Source of the DNA: Nocardia tenerifensis NBRC 101015
Lineage (GTDB): Bacteria; Actinomycetota; Actinomycetes; Mycobacteriales; Mycobacteriaceae
Assembly (NCBI RefSeq): GCF_000308715.1
Contig: NZ_BAGH01000614.1
Location: forward strand, 1 to 64,000
DNA length: 64,000 nucleotides
Direction: 5' to 3'
In this document: one piece after another, positions 26,774 through 36,314 of the stretch
Layout of the letters: each line of letters starts with the position of its first letter
How positions within the stretch are numbered: position 1 is the stretch's first letter
Notes under the pieces: model-generated
What the model saw: the letters and a program-made list of their open reading frames with translations, nothing else
What the model was told of the DNA's origin: nothing
Database searches by the model: none
Translations under genes and position numbers: made by a program

Positions 26774-28647
26774 TTCGTACTCAGTGCCACTTTCCACGGC
26801 TGATATACATCCGGTGTATTATGACTCGCTCGATTCCATCGCCCCGTCTTGTACAGGCCTGTACATGCTGGAATCCAGTCCTGGCCTATAAGGGCTTGGT
26901 AATCGTCGATCCCATTTTGACCAGGGCTTGATCGGTAATCTGCGTATCTGGAGGCACACTTCGCCTGACCGGGCAGGTGGACAATCAACGGGATGAGGTC
27001 GGCTCCTGTCATCCGGCCTTCGATCGCTACTGCCGTGGAATCGAACACGATGGTAGCGAGCACGCTTTTGCCACCACGTACGCTACGCAGTGAACGGACG
27101 ATTGCTTCACATACCCAAACGTATTTCGGCAGCTGCATGTTTCCGATCGCGCGTGCGAGTTCGATACTTCCACCTAGTCGTTCGGTAAAACTTTTTTTGA
27201 ATTCTACCCCTGTGCTCACGTAACTGCGAAGGGCGAGCTGTCCGACTTCGCTTCCAGACACTTGCGCAACAAAGCTTCGCAAATTGTCGTGATAGACCCC
27301 TGATCTTTCGTCTTCTGTGATTGCCTGCCAGGTGGGAAGTCTGTCCAGCCGGTCCTGCGCGAGTGTTTCCAGCCAGTAGGTCGCGGCCTCCTCTGCGGCG
27401 GTCCCGGAGAGCCAGAGTGATCGGGGAAGTGGTACTACTACCGCAGTGTCCGCATCCTCGGAATAAATCGAGCTCATTATCGCATCGACCAGATCGTCCA
27501 GTAGTACGATCTTGTAAGGGCCGACCTGATCATCGCATACGATGAACGCCGTGACATCGGAGTCTGATTTCTGCTGAGGAGGTAGTCTTCTCGGGAGGAG
27601 GGCGTCCTCGTCGATCTCCGACCGGCGCAGGTATCCGACAACTACTTGCGCATGAGCGACGTCGAGGTTGTCTTCCGGGCTTCGCAGCAGAATGACGGGA
27701 AGCTTGGAGTTGAGATAGCGGCAGATCGTTGCCCCTAAATTCTCTCTGACCCAGAGTCTGGCGAGGGGACGGCTGTTGATGTTTCTCTCTTCCTCGCTTT
27801 CAGCATTCGTCAGTTCGTTCAGTCGGGCTGAAAAGCCGGGTCGCCGAGACCAGTTGGTGTCTCCGTACCTCAGTAGTGATGCCGCGTCCAGCACCTCTGG
27901 GGGAAGATCGACCGAGCGAAGTGTGGTAGCCACTACATTGAGATTCAATCCCTGCGATGGGTAGGGACGGCTGACGGCGGCGCTCTTATCGCCGACGTCG
28001 TGAAATTCGGCAGTTGCTCGTCGCCGAACTGCGCCGCGCAACACGGCGGTATAATGGCAGACCCACGCAGCGATATGGGCGCACGTCAAAATATGACCGT
28101 CTTGTTCCATGAACGGCACGCCGACCACTTTTTTCGCGACGCCGAAAACTTGCACAACTTCTGCTACACTCGTGCGAACCTTGTCGGCGAATTCCTTCTC
28201 GCCGATTATCCCCGGTACTTCGACATCGACCGATACCATAGACCGTCCGATCTTGCCGGGAACCTGGGGGCGGATCACGGTGTAGCCATAGTAGATTGAT
28301 TCATCCTGTGCGACAAAGTCGTAGATGTACGGGTTGTCATCCGCGATGACACCATGAAAGAAGTGAAGTCGAGTGGTATCGGGTGAGCGGAATGCGAACC
28401 GTGAATCGTGGACTTTGCTGAACTCGCTGCGGTAATCGATGTCGAAGTATCCACCTTCTACGATCACAACGTTGGCGCGAGAGCAAAACACCTCGATGAG
28501 CGAACGAGCCGGCTGGTCGTTGTCGGGCTGCCGTGATCTCAGTTCCAATTTATCCAGTAGGCAGTCCACGCGCGTAGTGCACAGTCGATAGATATCACCG
28601 TACGGCCGCTCTTTTTTAAGAGTAAGACGGGTACACAAAAAATTCAC
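26770..28647 (-). CDS. Large uncharacterised protein with an apparent C39/papain-like cysteine peptidase core
   Basis: The frame encodes 625 residues (GTG 28647; the exact start is uncertain). In the middle, three segments line up like a C39-type cysteine peptidase: a Cys at the head of a helix in PFMEQDGHILTCAHIAAWVCHY (about residue 188), a His before a strand in VAHAQVVVGYL (about residue 335), and an Asp in FIVCDDQVGPYKIVLLDD (about residue 368). The order and spacing resemble CxxA...HAVVVVGY...DPxxGPY. The N-terminal 150 residues and the C-terminal 250 residues are unassigned. The GC content is clearly lower than in core genes. The peptidase reading is inference from pattern, not from a search. 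Confidence 0.55.
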   Translation of the reverse strand: MNFLCTRLTLKKERPYGDIYRLCTTRVDCLLDKLELRSRQPDNDQPARSLIEVFCSRANVVIVEGGYFDIDYRSEFSKVHDSRFAFRSPDTTRLHFFHGVIADDNPYIYDFVAQDESIYYGYTVIRPQVPGKIGRSMVSVDVEVPGIIGEKEFADKVRTSVAEVVQVFGVAKKVVGVPFMEQDGHILTCAHIAAWVCHYTAVLRGAVRRRATAEFHDVGDKSAAVSRPYPSQGLNLNVVATTLRSVDLPPEVLDAASLLRYGDTNWSRRPGFSARLNELTNAESEEERNINSRPLARLWVRENLGATICRYLNSKLPVILLRSPEDNLDVAHAQVVVGYLRRSEIDEDALLPRRLPPQQKSDSDVTAFIVCDDQVGPYKIVLLDDLVDAIMSSIYSEDADTAVVVPLPRSLWLSGTAAEEAATYWLETLAQDRLDRLPTWQAITEDERSGVYHDNLRSFVAQVSGSEVGQLALRSYVSTGVEFKKSFTERLGGSIELARAIGNMQLPKYVWVCEAIVRSLRSVRGGKSVLATIVFDSTAVAIEGRMTGADLIPLIVHLPGQAKCASRYADYRSSPGQNGIDDYQALIGQDWIPACTGLYKTGRWNRASHNTPDVYQPWKVALSTN

Positions 28648-28673
28648 CCTCAGAGACGCGAAGAGAAAGCTGA

Positions 28674-29015
28674 TCAGGCGTTGAAGCGATTGCGCTTGGA
28701 CCTGGCCTTGCGCTGAAGTTCATTCAAAGGAGAATTCCGCTGCAGTTCCATGAGGTGGCGGCTTGTTTCGATCATTTGATCGATAACATGTTGCCCGAAA
28801 TCCTGCAGCGTACGTTCGTCTCTGGCGGCCGCGAACTCCATTGCATTCATTGGCCGATATGTCCTCAGAACGGCTACCGCGTCTGAACGACTGCGAACCA
28901 TACCTTCGTCGGTGAGGGGGGTGCGATGATCGTCCTCTGCCGACGGGCCAGGTTGGCCGTCATGCTGAGGCTGCGGATTGCCCTCCGGATAATATGGGTA
29001 TCCACCATGTGTCAC
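28674..29015 (-). CDS. Small Pro/Gly-rich N-terminal, helical C-terminal hypothetical protein
   Basis: The 113-residue frame starts at GTG 29015 behind AAGGGGG. Residues 1-30 are Pro/Gly/Gln-rich (GGYPYYPEGNPQPQHDGQPG), and the rest is a predicted helical, charged domain ending in LNELQRKARSKRNRFNA. It lies 26 bp upstream of the protease-like gene on the same strand, so the two form an operon and probably act together. No family is recognised. Confidence 0.5.
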   Translation of the reverse strand: MTHGGYPYYPEGNPQPQHDGQPGPSAEDDHRTPLTDEGMVRSRSDAVAVLRTYRPMNAMEFAAARDERTLQDFGQHVIDQMIETSRHLMELQRNSPLNELQRKARSKRNRFNA

Positions 29016-29484
29016 TCGAGTATCCCCCTTGAAGCGTACGTCGAAAACATGCTCGAATCGCTACATTTTAGATGGATGAACTCACGCAGCGTCGTGAAAT
29101 CTCCAAATAAGTGGTCAACGATGCCGACCATGTGCTTCCCCTTACCCGGGCCAGTCTAGGTGTAGCGCGGTGTGGGCGCAACGGTGCGTTTGCGCTGCGT
29201 GGTGACCATACCCTTCTCGACGTGAAGGCTCGGCCGACACGCAGATTTTTTGTCAAAAAGCTACCTGCCCGCTGTTGACCATGGGTTTGCTGGTCCCAAA
29301 TGGTCATTTGACTGATCCGTGATATTCGTGGTCCAAGGCTTGAAGATGCAATAGCGAGGTCATAGCGTCGGGTCGGGGCATGTCCGCAAAATCAGAACCG
29401 AGCAGTCGTGTTTGCGTTGCCGACTTGGGTGAGAGTGGTGCAGAGCCTGAGGCTATCGCAGGTGCGGCGTCCGGAGTCCAGCCG
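29016..29484. other. Intergenic stretch between the low-GC island and the PBD cluster
   Basis: Both flanking genes are on the minus strand: the island operon starts at 29015 and the UvrA-like gene ends at 29485. No gene is supported here; short frames on either strand lack ribosome sites. The right half, immediately after the UvrA stop, may contain its terminator, but no clear hairpin with T-run was found. Confidence 0.5.
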
Positions 29485-31776
29485 TCAGCGATCGGTCTGG
29501 TCGAGGTTTTTGCGGAGGTATTCGGCGGTTATGGAGGTTTTGTCGGAGGTTAGTTCGTGGGGGGTGCCTTCGAAGAGGATTTTGCCGCCGTGGCGGCCGG
29601 CGTCGGGGCCCAGGTCGATGATCCAGTCGGCGTGTTTGACGACCTCTAGGTCGTGTTCTACGACTATGACGGTGTTGCCTTCGTCTACCAGGCGGTCGAA
29701 GAGGGTGAGGAGGCGGTCTACGTCGGCCATGTGGAGGCCGGTGGTGGGTTCGTCGAAGACGAAGACGGTGCCGGTGTCCTGGAGGCGGAGGGCGAGCTTG
29801 AGGCGCTGGCGTTCGCCGCCGGAGAGGGTCGAAAGTGGTTGGCCGAGGGTGAGATAGGCGAGGCCGACCTCGCGGAGCATCGCGAGCTTGCCGGTCACCT
29901 TCTCTTCGTCGAAGAAGGACAGGCCCTCTTCGACGGTGAGTCCGAGCACCTCGGCGATGTTCTTGCCGCGCAACGTCTTCTGCAAAGCCTCGTCGTTGTA
30001 CCGGCTGCCCTCGCACACCTCGCAGGTCACCGTGACGGGGTCCATGTACGCGAGATCGGTCTCGATCACCCCGCGCCCCTTGCACGCTGGGCACGCACCG
30101 GTCGAGTTGAAGCTGAACAACCCTGGTTCGGCGTCGTTGGCCTTGGCGAACAGCCCGCGGATCGTGTCCATGATGTCGACGTAGGTCGCCGGCGTCGACC
30201 GCGAGGAGATGCCGACCCCGGACTGGTCCACCATCACCGCGTCCGGATGCTGAGCCGCGAAAGCCCCTGAGATCAAGGAACTTTTACCCGAGCCCGCCAC
30301 GCCGGTCACCGCGGTGAGCACCCCGGTGGGAACGCTCACGGACACGTTGTGCAGGTTGTTCAGCGTCGCCTTCGTAATCTTCAGCGCGCCAGTGGGTTCG
30401 CGGACCTCCTCCTTCAAACCCGTGTGCTCGCGCAACCTTCGGCCGGTGAGCGTGTTCGCCTTCAGCAGCTGCCGATAGGTCCCTTCGAACACGATCTCGC
30501 CGCCGTGCGTACCGGCCCCGGGGCCCATGTCGACGATGCGGTCGGCGACGGCCATGACGTCCGGATTGTGTTCCACCACAAGCACGGTGTTGCCGTTGTC
30601 CCGCAGCTGGGCGAGGAGTTCGTTGAGCCGGTGCACATCTCGCGGATGCAGCCCGACGCTCGGCTCGTCGAAGATGAAGGTCAGATCGCTCAGGCTGCTG
30701 CCAAGATGCCGAACCGTCTTGAGCCGCTGGCCTTCTCCGCCGGACAGCGTGGACGTCTCGCGGCCGAGACTGAGGTAGCCGAGCCCGATGGACTCGAGCC
30801 GTGTCAGCGCCGTGACGGCGGCCTCGACCACAGGTTTGGCGACCCGATCGTTGATGCGCCCCAGTTCGGCGATCAGCTCGCTCACCTCGAGCTCCGCGTA
30901 GTCGGCGATGTTCTTGCCGTTGATCTTCGAGGCGAGCGCGGCCTTGTTGAGCCGCCCGCCGCCGCAGACCTCGCAGGTGCTGGTCCGCACGACCTTCTCG
31001 ACGTCCTTGCGCTCCTTGTCTTTCAGCGCGTCGAGGCCGTTCTTGAGGTAGCGGCGGTTGAACCGGACGACGATGCCCTCGTACTCGTTGGAGTGCGTCA
31101 CGTCCTTGCCGGGCCGCCGCACCTTGAAACCGCTGCCGTGCAGCAGCTTCTCCCATTCGTCGGCGGTGAACTTCTTCAGCGGCTTGTCGGGATCGAACAG
31201 GCCGGACTCGGCGTAGGTGATCCACGGATACCCGCCGACGGCGAACAGCGGCGAGGTGATGGCGCCCTCGTTGAGCGATTTCGACCTGTCCAGCAGCAGA
31301 TCGAGGTCGAGCTTGGCGGTGCGTCCGAGACCCTCGCACTCCGGGCACATGCCCTGCGGCACATTGAACGAGTACATGGTCGACTCGCCCGCGCTCGGCT
31401 TGCCGTGCCGCGAGAACAGCACGCGCAGCATCGGATTGATCTCGGTCATGGTGCCGACGGTCGAGCGGGAACTGCCGCCGATCTGGCGCTGATCGACCAC
31501 GATGGCGGTGGACAGGTGCGACATGCCCTCGGCGTGCGGCCGTTCGTACTTCGGCAGCCGGTTCCGGATGAACCAGGGGAAAGTCTCGTTGAGCTGTCGC
31601 TGCGACTCGACCGCGATGGTGCCGAACACCAGCGACGACTTCCCAGAACCCGACACGCCCGTGAAAACGGTCAACCGCCCCTTCGGGATCTCGAGCGACA
31701 CGTTCTTCAGGTTGTTCTCGCGGACGCCGCGCAGCGAAATGCAGTCGTTCGCTTGCCGTCCGGTTCGATCCGACAT
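29485..31776 (-). CDS. UvrA-like ABC-type drug self-resistance protein (DrrC type)
   Basis: Start at ATG 31776 (MSDRTGRQ) with GGGAG upstream gives 763 residues; about 950 is normal for repair UvrA, so this is the short paralogue class of DrrC. Both ATPase halves are complete: Walker A GVSGSGKSSLVFGT and GVAGSGKSSLISGA, signatures TLSGGEGQRLK and TLSGGERQRLKLAL, Walker B FIFDEPSVGLH and FVFDEPTTGLH. Four CxxC pairs form the zinc modules (CPECEG, CEVCGG, CPACKG, CEVCEG). Short UvrA-like proteins remove or displace DNA-bound antibiotics; PBDs alkylate guanine N2 in the minor groove, so this is the expected self-protection. It is last in the minus-strand operon but has its own candidate MarR operator. 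Confidence 0.92.
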   Translation of the reverse strand: MSDRTGRQANDCISLRGVRENNLKNVSLEIPKGRLTVFTGVSGSGKSSLVFGTIAVESQRQLNETFPWFIRNRLPKYERPHAEGMSHLSTAIVVDQRQIGGSSRSTVGTMTEINPMLRVLFSRHGKPSAGESTMYSFNVPQGMCPECEGLGRTAKLDLDLLLDRSKSLNEGAITSPLFAVGGYPWITYAESGLFDPDKPLKKFTADEWEKLLHGSGFKVRRPGKDVTHSNEYEGIVVRFNRRYLKNGLDALKDKERKDVEKVVRTSTCEVCGGGRLNKAALASKINGKNIADYAELEVSELIAELGRINDRVAKPVVEAAVTALTRLESIGLGYLSLGRETSTLSGGEGQRLKTVRHLGSSLSDLTFIFDEPSVGLHPRDVHRLNELLAQLRDNGNTVLVVEHNPDVMAVADRIVDMGPGAGTHGGEIVFEGTYRQLLKANTLTGRRLREHTGLKEEVREPTGALKITKATLNNLHNVSVSVPTGVLTAVTGVAGSGKSSLISGAFAAQHPDAVMVDQSGVGISSRSTPATYVDIMDTIRGLFAKANDAEPGLFSFNSTGACPACKGRGVIETDLAYMDPVTVTCEVCEGSRYNDEALQKTLRGKNIAEVLGLTVEEGLSFFDEEKVTGKLAMLREVGLAYLTLGQPLSTLSGGERQRLKLALRLQDTGTVFVFDEPTTGLHMADVDRLLTLFDRLVDEGNTVIVVEHDLEVVKHADWIIDLGPDAGRHGGKILFEGTPHELTSDKTSITAEYLRKNLDQTDR

Positions 31777-31838
31777 ATCCACTCCCTCAGCGTGACCAAG
31801 AACTAGGTGCGACCAGTACCAGGCATGACAAGAAATGG

Positions 31839-31852
31839 TTTCCAAATGGAAA
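31839..31852. promoter_or_regulatory. Candidate MarR operator in front of the UvrA-like resistance gene
   Basis: TTTCC-AAAT-GGAAA is a perfect 5-bp inverted repeat with a 4-bp centre. It sits in the 76-bp gap between the asparagine-synthetase stop and the UvrA-like start. The same TTTCC-N4-GGAAA core occurs in the promoter of the cluster's MarR gene (42697-42710), which makes it a likely second binding site. Confidence 0.6.
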
Positions 31853-33715
31853 TTATACCACCAGGCTCACGTCATAGGCGTCGACCCACTCGGCGAGGCG
31901 AATGGGCGTCTCGTTGTACAGCCCCCGCTCCTGCATCGAGGAGGCGGCGCCGATCGGCGCGTCGAGATGCTTCTCGATGGCGGCGAGGTCGAACAGCGGC
32001 AGCGCGGGCGAACTCGGCTCCGCCACGATTTTCCCGAGTATCTGCTTGACGGCCCGGTCGTAGCCCGCGTCCTGAGTGGACGGATAAGGCGCCTTCTTGC
32101 GCCGCACAATGGATTCCGGCAGCAGATCAGCGGTGGCGCCGCGCAGCAGGCTCTTCTCCCGCCCGTCATAGGTCTTGATCGACCACGGCGCGTTGAAAAC
32201 ATATTCGACCAATCGATGGTCGCAGAAGGGGACACGAACCTCGATTCCGCCGGCCATGCTCAACCGGTCTTTCCGGTCCAGCATCACCGGCAACCACCTG
32301 GTGAGATTCAGATAGCTCGCGATCCGCATCCGCCGATCGTGCCCGGTCTCGCCGGACAGGTGCGGCACCTCGGCGAGCGCGGTCCGATACTGGTCGGCGA
32401 TGTACTCCGGAAGCTCCAGCCGCGCCGTCAGATCGGGGTCCAGGAACGCCGTCGACTGCTCGGTGATCGACCGCTCGCCGAGCGCGTGCCACGGAAAAGT
32501 ATCGGCCTGCACGGCTTTCCGATCGTGGAACCACAGATACCCGCCGAAGACCTCGTCGGCCGACTCGCCGGACAGCGCGACGGTGGACTGCTGCCGCACC
32601 GCGCGGAACAGCAGATACAGCGACGGACCCAGATCACCGTCGCCGAAGGGCAGGTCCCAGGCCCGCGACACCGCCGACCGAATGTTCGGGGCGACGAGAT
32701 CCGCGTTGTTCAACAGAATGGTCTGGTGATCGGTGCCGACGTGCCGCACCAACTCCGTTGCGAACGGCTGATCGGGCGCCTCCCGAAGCGGCTCCGGCGC
32801 GAAATTCTCCACCTGTCCCTCGAAATCCACCGAGAAACTCCGGATGCGACCGCCGCCTGCGGCGTCGAGTCTGCGCTGCGCGAGGGCGGTCAACGCGCTC
32901 GAGTCCAAGCCGCCGGACAGCAGGGTGCACAACGGAACGTCGGCGACCAATTGCCGAGCGACGATGTCCTCCAACAACTCCCGGACCTTGCCGACGCTGG
33001 CGGGAATATCGTCGGTGTGCGGCCGTGACTCCAATTCCCAGTATTTCTGCTCAATGCGCTTACCGTCACGCACGCGAAGAAAATGCCCGGGCCGGACCTC
33101 GTACATGCCGTGCAGCGGTGTCTGCCCGGGAACGCGCACGAACGACAGCACATCGCGCAGCCCGTCGAGGGTGAGCACCGCGCGGCTCTGCGGATGGGCG
33201 AGAATCGCCTTCGGCTCCGATCCGAACAGCACACCGTCGGGCGTCGGATAGTAGAACAGCGGTTTGACGCCCAGCCGATCCCGATACAGCAGCAATTCCT
33301 CGACGCGGCTGTCCCAGATCGCGAAGGCGAACATGCCGTTCAACCGCTGGACGAACTCCGCGCCCCACTCCAGATACGCGCGCAAGACGACCTCGGTATC
33401 GCTCCTGGTCGCGAAGCGGTGCCCGAGCGTCTTCAGCTCGTCGCGGAGTTCGGTGAAGTTGTACACCTCGCCGCTGTAACTGATCGCGGCCAGCGGCGTG
33501 CCGTCGGGCAGCGTCTCCGGGGAGAGCATCGGCTGCTTGCCGCCCTCGAGGTCGATCACGGAGAGCCGCCGATGCCCCAGGGCGCAGTGCGGATGCAGCC
33601 ACGACCCCTCGGCATCCGGTCCGCGCAGGGCCATGGTGTCCACCATCGCCTGGAGAACGCGGCGCTCGGCGGTGAGATCACGATCGAAATCGACCCAACC
33701 GACGATTCCACACAT
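31853..33715 (-). CDS. Asparagine synthetase (glutamine-hydrolysing) homologue, likely side-chain amide synthetase
   Basis: The 620-residue product begins MCGIVGWVDF, placing the N-terminal nucleophile Cys2 of the glutaminase domain; RGPDAEGSW, YSGEVYNF and the SDTEVVLRAY helix follow. The synthetase domain has the ATP loop LLSGGLDSSALTALA and FSGESADEVFGGY-like ALSGESADEVFGGYLWFHD. Known asparagine synthetase homologues in antibiotic clusters amidate non-asparagine carboxylates. Here it closes a P450/ADH/ALDH cassette and should convert the acrylic acid side chain of the dihydropyrrole to the acrylamide of anthramycin. It is 26 bp from the aldehyde dehydrogenase gene. Confidence 0.88.
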   Translation of the reverse strand: MCGIVGWVDFDRDLTAERRVLQAMVDTMALRGPDAEGSWLHPHCALGHRRLSVIDLEGGKQPMLSPETLPDGTPLAAISYSGEVYNFTELRDELKTLGHRFATRSDTEVVLRAYLEWGAEFVQRLNGMFAFAIWDSRVEELLLYRDRLGVKPLFYYPTPDGVLFGSEPKAILAHPQSRAVLTLDGLRDVLSFVRVPGQTPLHGMYEVRPGHFLRVRDGKRIEQKYWELESRPHTDDIPASVGKVRELLEDIVARQLVADVPLCTLLSGGLDSSALTALAQRRLDAAGGGRIRSFSVDFEGQVENFAPEPLREAPDQPFATELVRHVGTDHQTILLNNADLVAPNIRSAVSRAWDLPFGDGDLGPSLYLLFRAVRQQSTVALSGESADEVFGGYLWFHDRKAVQADTFPWHALGERSITEQSTAFLDPDLTARLELPEYIADQYRTALAEVPHLSGETGHDRRMRIASYLNLTRWLPVMLDRKDRLSMAGGIEVRVPFCDHRLVEYVFNAPWSIKTYDGREKSLLRGATADLLPESIVRRKKAPYPSTQDAGYDRAVKQILGKIVAEPSSPALPLFDLAAIEKHLDAPIGAASSMQERGLYNETPIRLAEWVDAYDVSLVV

Positions 33716-33741
33716 CGTCTTATCCTTTCGCTATCGTCTGC

Positions 33742-35229
33742 TCACGCGAGGGTCGTCCACACGGTCTTCGGTTCCAGGTACGCGTCGAGCCCGGCGCGCC
33801 CCATCTCCCGGCCGACACCGGACGCCTTCACGCCGCCGAACGGTGCGGCGGGGTCGCCGGGCGCCCACGTGTTGAGATAAATCGAACCCGCGTGCAGGCG
33901 AGCCGCGAGCGTGTGTGCCGCGCCGAGGTTCCGGGTCCAGACGCCGGCGGCGAGCCCGTAGTCGGTGTCGTTGGCCATGCGCACGGCGTCGTCGATGCTG
34001 TCGAACGGTGCGGCGACCAGAACCGGCCCGAAGATCTCTTCGCAGCAGATCCGCATGTCCGGCGTCACATCCGTGAAAAGCGTTGGGGGAATGAAGTATC
34101 CGCCCTCGGGATCCGAGGGCGGAACCGCACCCGACCGCAGTGTCGCACCGGCGGCGACCCCGTCGTGGATGTAGCCACGCACCCGCCGGTACTGCTCGGC
34201 CGAGACCACCGGCCCGCACTCGGTCGCCGGATCGAGCGCCGGACCGACCTGCGCGCTCTTCGCCCGCGCGGCCAGCCCCTCGACCACTTCGTCGAACACG
34301 CTCTCGTGCACGAAGAGTCGCGACGCGGCGTTGCACGCTTGACCGGTATTGAAATAGATCCCGGTGTAACTCCCGGCGATCGCGGACTCGATATCCGCGT
34401 CCGGCAGAACGATATTCGGGCTCTTCCCGCCGAGTTCCAGCGTCACGCGCTTGAGTTGCGCCCCCGCCTTCGCGCCGATCTCGCGCCCCACGGCGGTAGA
34501 TCCGGTGAACACGATCTTGTCGACGCCGGGGTGGTCGACCAGTGCGGCGCCGGTCTCGCCGTCTCCGGTCAGCACATTGACGGTGCCCGGCGGAAAACCG
34601 GCCTCCTCGACCAGCTCCGCGAGCCGCAGCGCGGTTAGCGGTGTCTGCTCAGCGGGTTTGAGCACCACGGTGCACCCCGCCGCCAGCGCCGCGCCGAGCT
34701 TCCAGGCCGTCATCAACAGCGAGAAGTTCCACGGGATGATCTGCGCGCAGACGCCGACCGGCTCTTTCCTGGTGTAGCACAACGTGTTCGGCACCGCGAC
34801 GGGGATCGTCTCGCCCTCGATCCTGGCGGGCCATCCGCTGAAGTAGCGGAACTGGGCCGCCGCCGCGGGAATGTCCATCGCGCGGGTCATGGTGATCGGC
34901 TTGCCCGCGTCGAGGGCCTCGAGCTCGGCCAGCTGCTCGTCGTTGTGCTCGATGAGATCCGCGAGTCGCGCGATGAGCCTGCCGCGGTCGGCCGCGGACA
35001 GCCGGCTCCAAGGCCCGTCCAGCGCGACCCGCGCCGCGGTGACGGCGTCCGCGACGTCTTGCGTTCCCGCGTGGGCGATTTCGGCGATGTCTCCGCCGGT
35101 GGACGGATCGACCGTGGTGAATATCCGGCCGGTCGCCGCGCCGACGAACTGACCGCCGATGAACAGCAGGTGCTTTCGGGACAGGAAGTCGCGGGCGGCC
35201 GCGCCCACGGTGCTGCATGAGGTATTCAC
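33742..35229 (-). CDS. NAD(P)-dependent aldehyde dehydrogenase, side-chain oxidation
   Basis: Full-length class 1/2 aldehyde dehydrogenase of 495 residues. The catalytic Glu is in TLELGGKSPNIVL and the nucleophilic Cys in FNTGQACNAASRLFV; the cofactor motif FTGSTAVGREIG and the PWNFSLLMTAWKLGAAL helix are present. It is 18 bp from the alcohol dehydrogenase gene and 26 bp before the amide synthetase gene. In the proposed pathway it oxidises the unsaturated aldehyde to the carboxylate before amidation. Confidence 0.9.
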   Translation of the reverse strand: MNTSCSTVGAAARDFLSRKHLLFIGGQFVGAATGRIFTTVDPSTGGDIAEIAHAGTQDVADAVTAARVALDGPWSRLSAADRGRLIARLADLIEHNDEQLAELEALDAGKPITMTRAMDIPAAAAQFRYFSGWPARIEGETIPVAVPNTLCYTRKEPVGVCAQIIPWNFSLLMTAWKLGAALAAGCTVVLKPAEQTPLTALRLAELVEEAGFPPGTVNVLTGDGETGAALVDHPGVDKIVFTGSTAVGREIGAKAGAQLKRVTLELGGKSPNIVLPDADIESAIAGSYTGIYFNTGQACNAASRLFVHESVFDEVVEGLAARAKSAQVGPALDPATECGPVVSAEQYRRVRGYIHDGVAAGATLRSGAVPPSDPEGGYFIPPTLFTDVTPDMRICCEEIFGPVLVAAPFDSIDDAVRMANDTDYGLAAGVWTRNLGAAHTLAARLHAGSIYLNTWAPGDPAAPFGGVKASGVGREMGRAGLDAYLEPKTVWTTLA

Positions 35230-35247
35230 GAGTCCTCCCGGTCCGCG

Positions 35248-36303
35248 TCAGAAGCGGTCGATGACGGTGATGCCGTTGGTGGTGAAATCGCTCATTGCGG
35301 AGAGGACTTCCCCGGCTCGGTCCAGTGAAACGGTGCGCTGCACCAGGGTCTGCGGCGTGAGCCGGCCCGAGGCGACCAGTGAGAGCAGCTCCGGATACCT
35401 GGAGTGCGGATTCCCGTGCGAGCCCACGATGCTCAGCTCGCCGATGGTGATGAGGTCCATCGGCAGCGCGATCTCGCCCGCGTCCGCCGCGCTGGTGAGC
35501 CCGACCTGGACGTGGCGGCCGCGTTTGCGCAGCGAGCGAACGGAGTTCACCACCGTGGTCCCGGTGCCGAGCGCGTCCAGGGACACGTGCGCGCCGCCGC
35601 CGGTGACCTCTTGTACGGCAGCGGGCACGTCCTGCTCGACGCTCGCGTCGATGGTGTGTACCGCCCCCTGCTCCTTGGCCAGCGCCAGCTTGCCCGCGTC
35701 GATGTCCACGGCGACCACCGAAGCCCCTGCGGCACAGGCGATCTGCACGGCCGCGAGGCCGACGCCGCCGACGCCGTGCACCGCGACCCACTCGCCCGGG
35801 CGAACGCGCCCCTGCCCGGTGACGGCGTGGAACGCCGTCATGAACCGGCAGCCGATGGCGCTGGCCGCCACCGGCGTGAGCTCCTCCGGCACTGGGACGC
35901 AGTTGAAGTCGGCGTTGGCGATGTGCACGTACTCGGCATAGCCACCGTCACACCAGAATCCGAGCACCTGCATGTTGTCGCAGACGTTCGCCTGCCCCGA
36001 CCGGCAGTACCCGCAGGCGCCGCAGGCCAGATGGAACGGCGTGGTGACCCGGTCGCCGCCGCGCACGCCGCGTACCTCGGGCCCGACGGCGCGCACCGTG
36101 CCGACGATCTCGTGCCCCAGCGTGCGGGGCAGTGCGACCTGCCCGCCCATCCATCCCCAATCACCCATCCACGCATGCCAATCGCTGCGGCAGATGCCGG
36201 TCGCGAGGACTTCGAGCACGACGCCGTCCGAGTCCGGCGTCGGGTCGGGGACCTGGCGCAGCTCCAGCGGGGCGCCGTACTCGACGATCTGTGCCGCTTT
36301 CAT
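35248..36303 (-). CDS. Zinc-dependent alcohol dehydrogenase (MDR family), side-chain oxidation
   Basis: The 351-residue product has catalytic zinc ligands in ATGICRSDWHAW and TLGHEIVGTV, the structural zinc cluster CGACGYCRSGQANVC, and the NAD motif GVGGVGLAAVQIA with an Asp after strand 2 (VVAVDIDAGKLALAK), indicating NAD. It lies 11 bp from the P450 gene stop. The expected role is oxidation of the allylic alcohol made by the P450. Confidence 0.9.
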   Translation of the reverse strand: MKAAQIVEYGAPLELRQVPDPTPDSDGVVLEVLATGICRSDWHAWMGDWGWMGGQVALPRTLGHEIVGTVRAVGPEVRGVRGGDRVTTPFHLACGACGYCRSGQANVCDNMQVLGFWCDGGYAEYVHIANADFNCVPVPEELTPVAASAIGCRFMTAFHAVTGQGRVRPGEWVAVHGVGGVGLAAVQIACAAGASVVAVDIDAGKLALAKEQGAVHTIDASVEQDVPAAVQEVTGGGAHVSLDALGTGTTVVNSVRSLRKRGRHVQVGLTSAADAGEIALPMDLITIGELSIVGSHGNPHSRYPELLSLVASGRLTPQTLVQRTVSLDRAGEVLSAMSDFTTNGITVIDRF

Positions 36304-36314
36304 GGTCGCCCCTT

